Positions 45,940 to 55,331 of a stretch of 64,000 nt of DNA are shown here, in pieces. Positions within the stretch are counted from its first letter, which is position 1. Each line of letters starts with the position of its first letter. The stretch covers positions 1 through 64,000 of the forward strand of contig NZ_WOYF01000007.1 in NCBI RefSeq assembly GCF_009800925.1. Reading direction: 5' to 3'. The position numbers and the translations under genes are program-made. The notes under the pieces were generated by a model, which saw nothing but the letters and a program-made list of their open reading frames with translations, ran no database searches and was not told the DNA's origin. The stretch is from Budvicia diplopodorum (GTDB taxonomy: Bacteria > Pseudomonadota > Gammaproteobacteria > Enterobacterales > Enterobacteriaceae).

Positions 45940-45968
45940 AGGCAGTTTTGTGTTTCGTGAGGGAGCGG

Positions 45969-46232
45969 CTACAGTACCATACGTACGATGTCGATATTAC
46001 CCAGCTCTTCATACAGAATTTCTACCTGTTCAATATGCGTTGCGTTAATCGTTATCGATATGGAGTGGTAGTTTCCTTTGCTGCTCGGCTTTATTTGAGG
46101 GGTATAGTCGCCGGGCGCATGGCGTTGTACCACTTCCACTACTTGGTCGACTAGCTCTGGTTTTGCTTCGCCCATGACTTTATAGGTAAAAGAGCAGGGG
46201 AAATCGAGCAGTTCCTTCAGGTTAGTTTTCAT
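45969..46232 (-). CDS. ybeD: DUF493 family protein YbeD
   Basis: 87-residue cytosolic protein with a ferredoxin-like fold known from the E. coli YbeD structure. It opens [38 protein letters not shown] and ends with [14 protein letters not shown], typical of the family. Function is unsettled; a regulatory, ACT-like role has been suggested from the fold. It lies between dacA and lipB as in E. coli, apart from the inserted PhnB-like gene. Confidence 0.93.
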   Translation of the reverse strand: MKTNLKELLDFPCSFTYKVMGEAKPELVDQVVEVVQRHAPGDYTPQIKPSSKGNYHSISITINATHIEQVEILYEELGNIDIVRMVL

Positions 46233-46276
46233 GGTTACTCCAACAAAATAAAAAATGACATTGCCATATAAAAGTA

Positions 46277-46300
46277 TAGCTCCCGCGGTGGCGGGAGCTA
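46277..46300 (-). terminator. terminator downstream of dacA
   Basis: 10-bp perfect stem TAGCTCCCGC / GCGGGAGCTA with a GGTG loop. On the minus strand it is followed by TACTTTTATAT. Confidence 0.8.
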
Positions 46301-46352
46301 CTCTGACTGTTACTTCTATATATGGTGACTAACGCCCGTTTTTCAAGAGCGA

Positions 46353-47579
46353 CTAGCCAAACCAGCGGTGAAACAGCAGTTTGATGTGATCGACCAGACG
46401 GCTAAAGAACCCGCCTTCTTTCACTTCGTTTAGTACCACTAGCGGGCGCTGTTCAATAGTTTTGCCGTCTAGCTGGAAGTTAATGGTACCAATAGCCTGG
46501 CCTTTCGCTAACGGAGCGCTAATTTCAGTGTTAGTTAGCGTGTAGCTGGCCTTCAGGTCGTTTAATCGGCCGCGAGGGATAGTCAGGTGAGCATCTTTAT
46601 CAACGCCTAACTGAATGCGGTCAGTGTCACCAAACCATACTGGTTCTGAGGCGAACTCTTTGCCAGCCTGCAATGGAGTCACGGTTTCGAAGAAACGGAA
46701 ACCCCAGGTTAGCAGCTTTTTGCTTTCAGTTTCGCGGCCCTTAAAGGTACGTCCACCCATCACAACCGAGATCAGGCGAGTATTGCCTTCGGTCGCTGAT
46801 GCTACCAAATTGTAGCCAGCTTTGTCGGTATGGCCGGTTTTGATGCCGTCAACGTTTAAGCTGGTATCCCACAGTAAACCATTACGGTTTGGCTGTTTGA
46901 TATTGTTGAAGTAATACTCTTTTTCTTTATAAACCTTATATTCTTCAGGAACGTCACGAATGATTGCCTGACCAATCAACGCCATATCTTTAGCTGAGCT
47001 GAATTGGCCCGGTGCATCTAAACCATGTACGGTTTCAAAATGGGTGTTTTGCAGGCCCAGCGATTTAACGTAGCTATTCATGATACCGACGAAAGAATCC
47101 TGACTGCCGGCAACGTGCTCAGCCATCGCAACGCAGGCATCATTACCAGACTGAATAATCACGCCGCGATTAAGGTCAGAAACTTTAACCTGAGTACCGA
47201 GCTGTAGGAACATCAGAGAAGAACCTTTAAATTCCGGATTGCCGGTAGCCCAGGCGTCTTTACTGATAGTTACGGTGTCATCAAGATGTATTTTCCCTGC
47301 TTTAATACTCTGACCGATAACATAGCTGGTCATCATTTTAGTCAGGCTAGCAGGCTCCCTGCGGGCATCTGCATTCATTTCTGCCAGTACTTTTCCTGAG
47401 TTGTAGTCCATCAGGTAGTAGGCTTCAGCATCAATTTGCGGAGCGGCCGGGATCATCGTTTTAAGATTAACGTCATCGGCTCTGACCACGGAGGTCGCGC
47501 TTAAGGCAATTAATGCGCCAAGGGTCATACTCTTGAACCGTTGGCTGCTGATTTTCTTTGAAGTGAGAGTCTGTTTCAT
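46353..47579 (-). CDS. dacA: D-alanyl-D-alanine carboxypeptidase DacA (PBP5)
   Basis: Main low-molecular-weight penicillin-binding protein, which trims pentapeptides in the periplasm. The start MKQTLTSKK at 47579 is chosen; the longer frame to 47657 has no support. 408 residues (E. coli 403). Signal peptide to about residue 34. Active-site motifs: Ser78-Leu-Thr-Lys81, Ser144-Gly-Asn146, Lys247-Thr-Gly249. The C-terminal amphipathic membrane anchor ends [11 protein letters not shown], as in PBP5 rather than PBP6. Confidence 0.96.
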   Translation of the reverse strand: MKQTLTSKKISSQRFKSMTLGALIALSATSVVRADDVNLKTMIPAAPQIDAEAYYLMDYNSGKVLAEMNADARREPASLTKMMTSYVIGQSIKAGKIHLDDTVTISKDAWATGNPEFKGSSLMFLQLGTQVKVSDLNRGVIIQSGNDACVAMAEHVAGSQDSFVGIMNSYVKSLGLQNTHFETVHGLDAPGQFSSAKDMALIGQAIIRDVPEEYKVYKEKEYYFNNIKQPNRNGLLWDTSLNVDGIKTGHTDKAGYNLVASATEGNTRLISVVMGGRTFKGRETESKKLLTWGFRFFETVTPLQAGKEFASEPVWFGDTDRIQLGVDKDAHLTIPRGRLNDLKASYTLTNTEISAPLAKGQAIGTINFQLDGKTIEQRPLVVLNEVKEGGFFSRLVDHIKLLFHRWFG

Positions 47580-47707
47580 AATCGGGACAATAATATCCGT
47601 AGAAAAGTTAATAACGGCCACATTATAACAGGTGGCGAAGCGCTGGACATACAACATAACGCGTATCTCTGAATTTTACCCTAGTCTGCTAACCAGGGGC
47701 CCTGCGG

Positions 47708-48889
47708 TTAAAGCGGAATAGACATAATCAGTGTATTGGGCTGTCCTTGCCCCGACAGGCGTTGTTGCAGATCCTGAGCCTGTTGCTTAGTACTAAACGG
47801 TCCTAACTGAATTCGGTAAAAATCACCCGAAGTGGATATCATTCCGGGAACGTTGAGTTGGTTGCTTAATTTTTTCTGTAGATCTTCTGCCCGCTGGCGG
47901 TCATTTAGTGCGCCGACCTGAACCACATAGCCTGAAGCTGGTTTTGCGGCCGTTGCGTTATCGGCTGAGGTTGGTGCAGGAACAATGACGGCGGTATCAG
48001 GCTTGGCAGGGATATTAACGTTTTCTTCCTGACCGGGTGAGTTCAAGGTCAGCGGCGTTTTTTCCTGCGATGGCGTTGGAATAGCGACGCTGTTATCCGG
48101 TTTAGCCGGTACGTTTACCTGACTACCTTGCTGAGGTGCAGAAAGCGTTAATGAGCCAGCTTCCGGTGCCGGAGTAGGAATCGTGACATGATTATCAGGC
48201 TTAGCCGGAATGTTTACCGGTTCACCTTGCTGAGCTGGACTAACCGGATTAGCTCCCATGGGAACGATCGATGATGTATTTGAAGCTGAGGGCGCGCCGA
48301 GGTCAGGGCGGGCGGGCAGTATATACGTTTTTTTAGCTACTTCAGTACCGATCGTTCCCGGACCTGATAGCGTACCGTCTGGTGCAACGATAATAACGTC
48401 AAGACGAACTTTGGTCTGATTGGTGACGTTGAGCCGGTCAGCGGCTGCTTTCGATAAATCGATAATTCGACCCGGCGTGAAAGGGCCGCGATCGTTAACG
48501 CGAACCACGAGCTGGCGGCCGTTGCTCAGGTTGGTAACGCGAACGTAGCTTGGCAGCGGTAGCGTAGGGTGGGCGGCGGTAAGCTCATTGGCGTCAAATG
48601 TTTCACCCAACGCGGTTTTGCTGCCGTGCAGTTCTTGCCCATACCATGTTGCTAAGCCTACTTCGCTAAAGGTTTCCGGATTGGTCACAACGCGATAGTT
48701 TTTGCCCTTGACCTTATAATCCTTCATGGTTCCGGCATCATAAGGTTCATAGCGGGGCTCTACGCCGCTAATTTCAGTTACCGGCCCGGTATGCGGAAGC
48801 GGTGGGAGCGTGTTGGTCGGCGGCGTCGTTGATTCGCAGGCCGTAAGCAACAATCCCATTATACTTATCCATAGCCACTGTTTGCGCAT
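47708..48889 (-). CDS. rlpA: septal-ring lytic transglycosylase-like lipoprotein RlpA
   Basis: Outer-membrane lipoprotein with an enlarged linker. The start MRKQWLWISIMGLLLTAC at 48889 has AGGA upstream and gives Cys18 in the lipobox; the longer frame is rejected. Order: lipoprotein signal, double-psi beta-barrel domain (about residues 75-170: GLATWYGQELHGSKTALGETFD..., VRVNDRGPF), linker with three tandem repeats, C-terminal SPOR domain (about 315-390) that binds denuded glycan at septa. 393 residues versus about 362 in E. coli; the repeats account for the excess. It is downstream of mrdAB. Confidence 0.93.
   Translation of the reverse strand: MRKQWLWISIMGLLLTACESTTPPTNTLPPLPHTGPVTEISGVEPRYEPYDAGTMKDYKVKGKNYRVVTNPETFSEVGLATWYGQELHGSKTALGETFDANELTAAHPTLPLPSYVRVTNLSNGRQLVVRVNDRGPFTPGRIIDLSKAAADRLNVTNQTKVRLDVIIVAPDGTLSGPGTIGTEVAKKTYILPARPDLGAPSASNTSSIVPMGANPVSPAQQGEPVNIPAKPDNHVTIPTPAPEAGSLTLSAPQQGSQVNVPAKPDNSVAIPTPSQEKTPLTLNSPGQEENVNIPAKPDTAVIVPAPTSADNATAAKPASGYVVQVGALNDRQRAEDLQKKLSNQLNVPGMISTSGDFYRIQLGPFSTKQQAQDLQQRLSGQGQPNTLIMSIPL
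47969..48243 (-). repeat. three tandem 33-34-residue repeats in the RlpA linker
   Basis: Each unit contains a core like VNIPAKPDNxVxIPTP, followed by a Glu/Ser/Thr-rich spacer ending LTLSAPQQG or LTLNSPGQE. The units are also similar at the DNA level, which fits recent or gene-converted duplication. Confidence 0.8.
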
Positions 48890-48899
48890 TAAACTGTCC

Positions 48900-50012
48900 T
48901 CATACATATTTTGATAGCAATTTTCTGTGGGTGTGAATCGACATGACAATACCCAGTCCGGCCATTAATACAATCAGTGCGGAACCGCCGTAGCTGATGA
49001 AGGGTAACGGTACGCCAACTACGGGTAAAATTCCACTGACCATGCCGATATTGACAAAAACATATACGCACAGAATCATCATGATTCCACCAATTAGCAC
49101 CCGGCCGAAGCTGGTTTGAGCGTTAGCCGCGAGCATGAATCCACGAATGATAACGCACAGATACAGTGCTAACAGAGCCATTACGCCGATAAGCCCTAAC
49201 TCTTCTGCCAACACGGCAAAAATGAAGTCAGTGTGCCTCTCGGGTAAAAATTCTAACTGTGATTGGGTTCCATGCAGCCAGCCTTTACCCCAAAGTCCAC
49301 CGGAACCGATGGCAATTTTGGACTGGATAATGTGATAACCGGCGCCTAATGGATCGCTTTCCGGATCTAACAACATCATGACCCGCATTCGCTGGTATTC
49401 GTGCATCAGGAAAAACCACAGTACGGGAATAAATGCCGATAGGGCCGCGATGGCAAGCAGAATTAATCGCCAGCTCATTCCCGCCAAAAACAGAATAAAT
49501 AGGCCGGAAGAGGCAACCAGTATTGACGTACCCAGATCGGGCTGCGCTGCAACTAAGAGCGTCGGGAAGAAAATCAAAACCAGCGCAATACCCGTATTAC
49601 GCAATGAAGGCGGGCATGAGTCACGGTTGATATAGCGGGCAACCATCAGCGGTACGGCGATTTTTGCAATTTCTGATGGCTGAAAGCGGATAAAGCCAAG
49701 ATCTAACCAGCGTTGAGCTCCTTTACTGATTTGCCCATAAACATCGACTAAGACCAGCAGGATAACGCTGAAAATGTAGAGGTAGGGTGCCCAGTTTTCA
49801 TAAACGCGAGGCGGGATCTGGGCCATGGTTAACATGATGACCAGACCGATAACCGTTTGCCCGATTTTACGTTCCATCATACCGGGGTCTTGCCCGCTAG
49901 CGCTCCATAATACAAAAAAGCTATAGGCAAGCAGTGTCAGCAAGAAAAACATCAGAATCGGGTCAATATGGATTTTTGTCCATATCGTAGGCTTTTGTTT
50001 GTTATCACTCAT
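48900..50012 (-). CDS. mrdB: rod-shape peptidoglycan glycosyltransferase RodA
   Basis: SEDS-family polymerase of the elongasome, working with PBP2. 370 residues (same as E. coli), ten transmembrane helices. Key segments include [22 protein letters not shown] and the C-terminal [15 protein letters not shown] signature. It follows mrdA by 20 bases and precedes rlpA, whose ribosome-binding site lies just before the stop codon. Confidence 0.96.
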   Translation of the reverse strand: MSDNKQKPTIWTKIHIDPILMFFLLTLLAYSFFVLWSASGQDPGMMERKIGQTVIGLVIMLTMAQIPPRVYENWAPYLYIFSVILLVLVDVYGQISKGAQRWLDLGFIRFQPSEIAKIAVPLMVARYINRDSCPPSLRNTGIALVLIFFPTLLVAAQPDLGTSILVASSGLFILFLAGMSWRLILLAIAALSAFIPVLWFFLMHEYQRMRVMMLLDPESDPLGAGYHIIQSKIAIGSGGLWGKGWLHGTQSQLEFLPERHTDFIFAVLAEELGLIGVMALLALYLCVIIRGFMLAANAQTSFGRVLIGGIMMILCVYVFVNIGMVSGILPVVGVPLPFISYGGSALIVLMAGLGIVMSIHTHRKLLSKYV

Positions 50013-50032
50013 TGGCTATTTTTCTGTCACTG

Positions 50033-51934
50033 TCAGTCGCCTTCACTAGGCAAGGTATTGAGCTCTGGTAACGTAGTATTCTGATCGTCTAATAAAATAT
50101 GATCGAGTATACGACGTACAATTGGGCCTGCATTACCGCCACCACCGCCGCCATTTTCTAAAATCATTGAAACGGCAACCTTAGGATTATCATAAGGGGC
50201 AAATCCGATAAACAGGGCATGGTCCCGGAGATGTTCAGATAATTTCTTCGCGTTATACACTTCGTTTTTCTTTAAACCGAAAACCTGAGCCGTTCCTGAT
50301 TTCCCGGCTGCTTTATACGGTGTACCGGCAAATATGCGGCGTGCCGTACCGTTAGGACGACTAACCACGCCGTACATACCGTCTTTGGCAATTTCCCAAT
50401 ATCCGGAACGTATATCTCCGATATGGGTATTTTCTTTCTGCTGATAGGGAACCAGCTTACCGTTAACTTTAGTGCTGTTCAGTAGATGAGGCGTTTTAAC
50501 CAAGCCGTCATTAATCAGGGTAACCAGCGCTTTTGACATTTGGATTGGCGTTGCCGTCCAGTAGCCTTGGCCGATGCCAACCGGAATAGTATCACCCTGA
50601 TACCATTGTTTTTTATGGCGTTTCATTTTCCATTCGCGGGTCGGCATAATGCCGGGGTACTCTTCGGAAATATCAATGCCGCTGTATTCACCATAGCCGA
50701 ATCGTCTCATCCAGCCGGCTAGGCGGTCAATGCCCATATCGTAAGCGACTTGGTAGAAGAAGGTATCGGCAGACTCTTCCAGCGCACGGGTAACGTTTAG
50801 CTGGCCATGGCCGGATCGTTTCCAGTCGCGGTAACGCTTATCGGTATTCGGTAACTGCCACCAGCCCGGATCAAAAAGGGTTGTTTTTGGCGTAATAGCC
50901 CCTTCGGAGAGCGCGGCTACGGCAATATAAGGTTTCACCGTGGACGCTGGAGGGTAGGTTCCCTGAGTTGTTCGATTAATCAATGGGCGGTCTGGATCGT
51001 TTAGCAGCCGCTGATAGTCGGAATAGGCAATGCCATCGACAAACAGGTTTGGGTCATAGCTTGGGCTGGAAACCATCGCCAGAATACCGCCATCTCTGGG
51101 ATCGCTGACGACAACGGCAGCCCTGCGATGTCCAAGCAGTTCGCCAATGTATTTCTGTAGATTAAGGTCAATGGTCAGATAAATATCTTTACCCGCCTGC
51201 GGCGGCTGCTCATTGAGCTGACGAATGACTCTGCCGCGGCTGTTAACTTCGACCTCTTCATAACCGGGTTTGCCGTGCAGAACTTCTTCGTAATATTTTT
51301 CAATGCCTTGCTTACCGATATCATGGGTGGCTGAGTAATCCTGCAGCTGGTCGGTTGCCGATAAGCGTTCTAAATCTTGCATGTTAATTTTGGATACATA
51401 GCCAACTACGTGTGTTAGGGCGGAACCATAAGGGTAGTAGCGGCGCTGGTAGCCTTTAATTTCGATGCCGGAAAAACGGTATTGGTTAACCGCAAACTGG
51501 GCAATTTGCAGCTCGGTCAGGGTGGTTTTTAAGGCAATGGGGGTAAAGCGACGGGAGTTTTTGCGCTCTTTTTCAAAGTTTGCCACATCCTCGTCGTTCA
51601 GATCGACAACGGAACGGAGCTGTTCGATTTTATCTTTCAGGTCGGTGACTTTTTCGGGGACCAGCTCAAGCTGATAAATTGTTCTATTCTCGGCAAGGGC
51701 TACGCCGTTACGGTCGTAAATTAGCCCTCGGGTTGGCGCGATAGGAACAAGCTTTATCCGATTATCGTTAGATCGGGTTTGATAATCTTCGAAGCGTTGG
51801 ATCTGTATGTTGTATAGGTTGGCGATTAAAATAGCGATGAGAATCACTATGCCAATAATAGCAACCAGTGCGCGGCGTATGAAGAGGGCCGATTCTGCCG
51901 AGTGATCCCGAAAGGCGTTGCGTTCTTTTTTCAT
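50033..51934 (-). CDS. mrdA: penicillin-binding protein 2
   Basis: Elongation-specific class B transpeptidase. 633 residues, like E. coli PBP2. One N-terminal membrane helix (about residues 21-42), a pedestal domain, then the transpeptidase with Ser331-Thr-Val-Lys334 in GTYPPASTVKP, the Ser-Ala-Asp motif in ESADTFFY, and Lys-Ser-Gly-Thr in AAGKSGTAQ. Start 23 bases after rlmH; one long operon from leuS or nadD to rlpA is likely. Confidence 0.96.
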   Translation of the reverse strand: MKKERNAFRDHSAESALFIRRALVAIIGIVILIAILIANLYNIQIQRFEDYQTRSNDNRIKLVPIAPTRGLIYDRNGVALAENRTIYQLELVPEKVTDLKDKIEQLRSVVDLNDEDVANFEKERKNSRRFTPIALKTTLTELQIAQFAVNQYRFSGIEIKGYQRRYYPYGSALTHVVGYVSKINMQDLERLSATDQLQDYSATHDIGKQGIEKYYEEVLHGKPGYEEVEVNSRGRVIRQLNEQPPQAGKDIYLTIDLNLQKYIGELLGHRRAAVVVSDPRDGGILAMVSSPSYDPNLFVDGIAYSDYQRLLNDPDRPLINRTTQGTYPPASTVKPYIAVAALSEGAITPKTTLFDPGWWQLPNTDKRYRDWKRSGHGQLNVTRALEESADTFFYQVAYDMGIDRLAGWMRRFGYGEYSGIDISEEYPGIMPTREWKMKRHKKQWYQGDTIPVGIGQGYWTATPIQMSKALVTLINDGLVKTPHLLNSTKVNGKLVPYQQKENTHIGDIRSGYWEIAKDGMYGVVSRPNGTARRIFAGTPYKAAGKSGTAQVFGLKKNEVYNAKKLSEHLRDHALFIGFAPYDNPKVAVSMILENGGGGGGNAGPIVRRILDHILLDDQNTTLPELNTLPSEGD

Positions 51935-51957
51935 CCAAAAACTATTTCATCCCGTTG

Positions 51958-52428
51958 CTATTCACGATGATACGGATGATTTGTAGTGATGCTCCATGCG
52001 CGATAGAGGCTCTCTGCTACTAATACACGTACTAATGGATGGGGTAACGTGAGCGGCGATAAAGACCAGCTTTGCTCGGCCGCGCTTTTACACGATGGAG
52101 CCAGACCTTCGGGCCCACCAATTAGCAAACTGATATCACGTCCATCCTGCTTCCAGAACTCTAGCTGCTGGGCTAGCTGCGGGGTTTCCCAAGGTTTTCC
52201 GGGAATATCGAGCGTAACAATCCGGTTTCCTTTGCCCACGGCGGCCAACATGAGTTCACCTTCTTTTTCTAAAATTCGTTTTATATCGGCGTTTTTCCCC
52301 CGCTTCCCTGCTGGCACTTCGATTAGCTCAAAGGGCATATCCTTAGGGAAACGGCGAATATAGTCAGTAAATCCAGTTTGAATCCAATCGGGCATCTTGG
52401 TGCCGACTGCAATTAACTGCAGCTTCAC
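51958..52428 (-). CDS. rlmH: 23S rRNA pseudouridine-1915 N3-methyltransferase
   Basis: SPOUT-family enzyme that methylates pseudouridine 1915 in helix 69 of 23S rRNA on assembled 70S ribosomes. 156 residues (E. coli 155). The SAM-binding knot has [12 protein letters not shown] and the C-terminal [27 protein letters not shown] signature. Its start codon directly abuts the rsfS stop codon. Confidence 0.96.
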   Translation of the reverse strand: MKLQLIAVGTKMPDWIQTGFTDYIRRFPKDMPFELIEVPAGKRGKNADIKRILEKEGELMLAAVGKGNRIVTLDIPGKPWETPQLAQQLEFWKQDGRDISLLIGGPEGLAPSCKSAAEQSWSLSPLTLPHPLVRVLVAESLYRAWSITTNHPYHRE

Positions 52429-52749
52429 TCATTCGCTCCAGAGTTTTTCGAGTTCATATAACCGGCGGCTATCTTCCTGTAATACGTGAACGATAACATC
52501 GTCCAGATCGACGACTACCCAGTCACCCGTTGCTTCACCTTCAACGCCGAGAGGCATCATTCCAGCTCTACGCGCTGACTGAACAACGTGATCGGCAATG
52601 GAGGCTACGTGGCGGCTTGACGTTCCGGTACAGATAATCATGCAATCCGTAATACTTGATGTCTTGCTGACGTCGATAGTAATAATGTCCTGACCTTTCA
52701 GGTCTTCGAGTTTATCTATAACAAATGCTTGGAGTTCTTGTCCGTACAA
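52429..52749 (-). CDS. rsfS: ribosomal silencing factor RsfS
   Basis: Iojap-family protein that binds L14 on the 50S subunit and blocks 30S joining in stationary phase or starvation. 106 residues (E. coli 105). [28 protein letters not shown] and [30 protein letters not shown] are typical. Overlap-free fusion point with rlmH. E. coli has cobC next; here a short uncertain frame occupies that spot. Confidence 0.96.
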   Translation of the reverse strand: MYGQELQAFVIDKLEDLKGQDIITIDVSKTSSITDCMIICTGTSSRHVASIADHVVQSARRAGMMPLGVEGEATGDWVVVDLDDVIVHVLQEDSRRLYELEKLWSE

Positions 52750-53067
52750 AGGTTCACCCTTAAATTAAATGATTAATATCAACCTATTGTCGCTATCAGG
52801 TCACAATAAGTCATTATTCATTCATTATTGCGGTTGCCGGTGGCTTTGTTTATTGCCGCTTGCACCTCTAACGTTCTCGCAGCCCGCTATGATATCACGA
52901 ACTCCCCGGTTAATGGCATTAACTCTGTGTATCCTTCAGGGGAGAGACAGTTTTATTTGTCCGATGGGTTATTCGACTTCGATCAATTGTAGCAAATTCG
53001 GTAGTTAGGGAGCGTGGATACGAAAGGGACCGTTGTTTGGCAGCTTACTATCCGGTAAACACCGGCG
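52750..53067. other. intergenic region between rsfS and nadD (cobC position)
   Basis: About 320 bases. cobC is absent. A possible short secreted protein frame is on the plus strand at 52828-52992 (listed separately). No other feature is evident. Confidence 0.45.
52828..52992 (+). CDS. possible tiny secreted protein, 54 aa (uncertain)
   Basis: A TTG-initiated frame reads (M)RLPVALFIAACTSNVLAARYD, a good signal-peptide profile with cleavage after VLA. A 36-residue polar tail follows, ending in LFDFDQL. There is no clear ribosome-binding site and no ATG, so it may be a decayed or unexpressed gene. It is on the strand opposite to the flanking operon. Confidence 0.25.
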   Translation: MRLPVALFIAACTSNVLAARYDITNSPVNGINSVYPSGERQFYLSDGLFDFDQL

Positions 53068-53730
53068 TTAGCGATACAGGCCTTGCTGCTGTATATACTG
53101 TTGCACGTTCTTTGGCAGTAAGTCATCACAGTTCATCTGATTGTGATGACGCTGGCGAATATCGGTGGCTGAAATATCAAGCAACGGTGTGTGAGCCAGA
53201 TAAATTAACCCATTAGGCTGCTGTTCTAGCGCATTGACGTCCGTGGTTCGATGCGCGTCGAGCCAGCACTCAAGCTCCGGCGTATCGAGCCTATCGGCGT
53301 AGCCTGAGCGGCCACAGACGAGTAGGTGGCAGTAATCCAGCAGCGATTGCCAGCGATGCCAGTAGTGCAGGGTTAACAACGAATCCTGCCCGATAATGAA
53401 CGCCATTGGCGTATCTGAACCCTGTTCGCGACGAAGCTCTTCCAGCGTATCAATAGTGTAGGATGGCGTGGTGCGATGAAGCTCTCTTTCATCGACAGAA
53501 AACAGCGGATCGTTTTCTGTCGCCAGCTCGACCATCCGTAAACGCTGCTGTGCATTTGCTTCAGGCTGTGGTCTATGAGGCGGAACGTGGTTAGGCAGTA
53601 GCGTAATGCGTTGGAGGCCAACTTCTTCAGCCAGCGCCGCGACCGGCAACAGATGCCCGTAATGAATAGGATCAAAGGTACCGCCAAACAGGGCATAAAT
53701 AGCCCCGTTGCTTTTAAACCCATCAGACAT
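53068..53730 (-). CDS. nadD: nicotinate-nucleotide adenylyltransferase
   Basis: NAD synthesis: nicotinate mononucleotide plus ATP to nicotinate adenine dinucleotide. 220 residues. [11 protein letters not shown] at residues 16-26 contains the (T/H)xGH nucleotidyl-transfer motif, and ISATDIRQR near the C terminus is the second ATP-binding motif. The gene start overlaps the end of holA by 8 bases. Confidence 0.95.
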   Translation of the reverse strand: MSDGFKSNGAIYALFGGTFDPIHYGHLLPVAALAEEVGLQRITLLPNHVPPHRPQPEANAQQRLRMVELATENDPLFSVDERELHRTTPSYTIDTLEELRREQGSDTPMAFIIGQDSLLTLHYWHRWQSLLDYCHLLVCGRSGYADRLDTPELECWLDAHRTTDVNALEQQPNGLIYLAHTPLLDISATDIRQRHHNQMNCDDLLPKNVQQYIQQQGLYR

Positions 53731-54754
53731 CTAGCTGTGCCTCTGGTAAAGGTTTGCCGCAAAGCAGCATCATAAGACTTTCGAGGCCATCCCAGATTGA
53801 CTGGCCGAAATCCTGTTTAATGGTCAGCTCAAGCTGAGTCAGCAGTGCAACCGCCTGAGTAAGCTGGGAGGCTGATAATCTTTGTAATGCTTGCGTTAAT
53901 AAAGGGCGCCGATTTTGCCATACCTTTTGCCGATCGAATAGCGTTCTTAACGGCGTTTGTTGCATTTGGCGTTGTAAATGCAGCAGCTGGAGCAGCTCTC
54001 GTTGTAACGTTCGTATCAGTATTAATGATTCGGTATCTTCTAGCCGGAGCTGATTAAGAATATGAAAGGCTCTTTTGGTTTTGCCAGCCATAATCGCATC
54101 GAGCCAATGGTATGGCGTGAAGTGGGCCGCATCGTTGACCGCTTGTTCAACCCGAATCAGCGTGAGTTTGCCGTCAGGGTACAGCAATGATAACCGCTCA
54201 AGGGCCTGAGAAAGCGCCAGCAGGTTGCCTTCATAGCAATAGCTGATTAGCTGTATGGCCGCATCGTCGATTGTCAGTTTCATCGTTTTTGCCCGCTGGG
54301 CAACCCAGCGGGGCAGGTGGGCCTGCTCCGGCGTTAAACAGCTGACGTACACGCTATTGACGCTCAGGCTCTTAAACCACGCCGCGTTTTCCTGTGCTTT
54401 AGATGGCTTGGGGCCGCGCAGAATTAAAAGAATATCGGGGTTTAATAGCGTGCTGAGCTGAGTTAACGGTTCCCCGAGTGCGGCATTTATGCCGTTTTCA
54501 GGAAAATGAAGCATAAGTATTTTGCGGGTAGAGAACAGGCTGAGGGCTTGGCATTCGCTGTAAATCGCCTCCCAGTCAGTCTGAACGTTGATATCAAAAT
54601 GGAATGCTTCACTGAACCCTTGTTGAGAGGCCACGCGCCGGATGGCATCCTGACTTTCTTCTAACAGAAGAGGTTCATTTCCATAGAGTTGATAGCAGCT
54701 GCGCAGCCCTTCGAGGAGCTGCGCATTGAGCTGTTCCGGATACAATCGGATCAT
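53723..54754 (-). CDS. holA: DNA polymerase III subunit delta
   Basis: Clamp-loader subunit that opens the beta clamp. 343 residues as in E. coli. It starts [39 protein letters not shown], with the family segment [29 protein letters not shown]. It overlaps lptE by 4 bases and nadD by 8, so all three are translationally coupled. Confidence 0.95.
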   Translation of the reverse strand: MIRLYPEQLNAQLLEGLRSCYQLYGNEPLLLEESQDAIRRVASQQGFSEAFHFDINVQTDWEAIYSECQALSLFSTRKILMLHFPENGINAALGEPLTQLSTLLNPDILLILRGPKPSKAQENAAWFKSLSVNSVYVSCLTPEQAHLPRWVAQRAKTMKLTIDDAAIQLISYCYEGNLLALSQALERLSLLYPDGKLTLIRVEQAVNDAAHFTPYHWLDAIMAGKTKRAFHILNQLRLEDTESLILIRTLQRELLQLLHLQRQMQQTPLRTLFDRQKVWQNRRPLLTQALQRLSASQLTQAVALLTQLELTIKQDFGQSIWDGLESLMMLLCGKPLPEAQLDV

Positions 54755-55317
54755 CGAATGACGGAACCGCCGGTTTTCGGTTGGTGAGCCGATTTAACTT
54801 CGGCATCCGTCATGGGTTTTTCAGTCGTCTGAACGACAATCAGCTTACGGACCAGCTGTTGTGCCAGCTGTTCACGCATTTCTTGTCGAATCATATCCTG
54901 TTCAGCGTCTTTGGCTAATGCGGTTAGCGGATTATCAAAGAACGAACGGAATACTTTAGCTTCAATTGGATATATTCCCCGGCCCGGAATCATGACCTGA
55001 GCGCTGGCGGTCATCACCATTTGGTATTCTGCCGTGGTACCGTTCTGGAAGACAGAAACGGTATCTTGGCTACTGTTTTCACCCGACAGACGTAGAGATG
55101 GAATATCTTGGCGAGTGGTATCTTCAGCGATATTAACGCTGCTTTGACGCAACTGGCTGCGAACCGAACGGGTTAATGGCCCGTATGGATCGGCGCTATC
55201 TAGAATGAGGGTCTGTAACTCTTGCGGTACGTTAGTGGTACCGCGTAAGTTATAACCACATCCGGCAGTCACTAAGACTGCCATAGCAAGCATTGCTGTA
55301 ATGATAGGATGTCGCAC
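54751..55317 (-). CDS. lptE: LPS-assembly lipoprotein LptE
   Basis: Outer-membrane lipoprotein that plugs the LptD barrel and helps insert LPS. 188 residues. Signal with lipobox VTAGC (Cys19), then [28 protein letters not shown]. It follows leuS by 14 bases, in the conserved leuS-lptE-holA-nadD operon. Confidence 0.95.
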   Translation of the reverse strand: MRHPIITAMLAMAVLVTAGCGYNLRGTTNVPQELQTLILDSADPYGPLTRSVRSQLRQSSVNIAEDTTRQDIPSLRLSGENSSQDTVSVFQNGTTAEYQMVMTASAQVMIPGRGIYPIEAKVFRSFFDNPLTALAKDAEQDMIRQEMREQLAQQLVRKLIVVQTTEKPMTDAEVKSAHQPKTGGSVIR

Positions 55318-55331
55318 GTCTACTCCTTGGT

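Larger units (their letters stand above)
45513..45968. other. intergenic region between ybeD and the PhnB-like gene
   Basis: About 455 bases without a gene. It holds dispersed repeat copy B (45755-45821 core). The motif AAAGCCGAATAACG occurs twice (from 45722 and from 45910); the second copy is part of a 14-bp hairpin. Confidence 0.55.

Noticed and set aside
52769..53008. 79-codon plus-strand frame starting with ATG between rsfS and nadD
   Set aside because: No ribosome-binding site and a cysteine-rich, non-protein-like composition. A neighbouring frame has a better signal-peptide profile, and even that one is uncertain.
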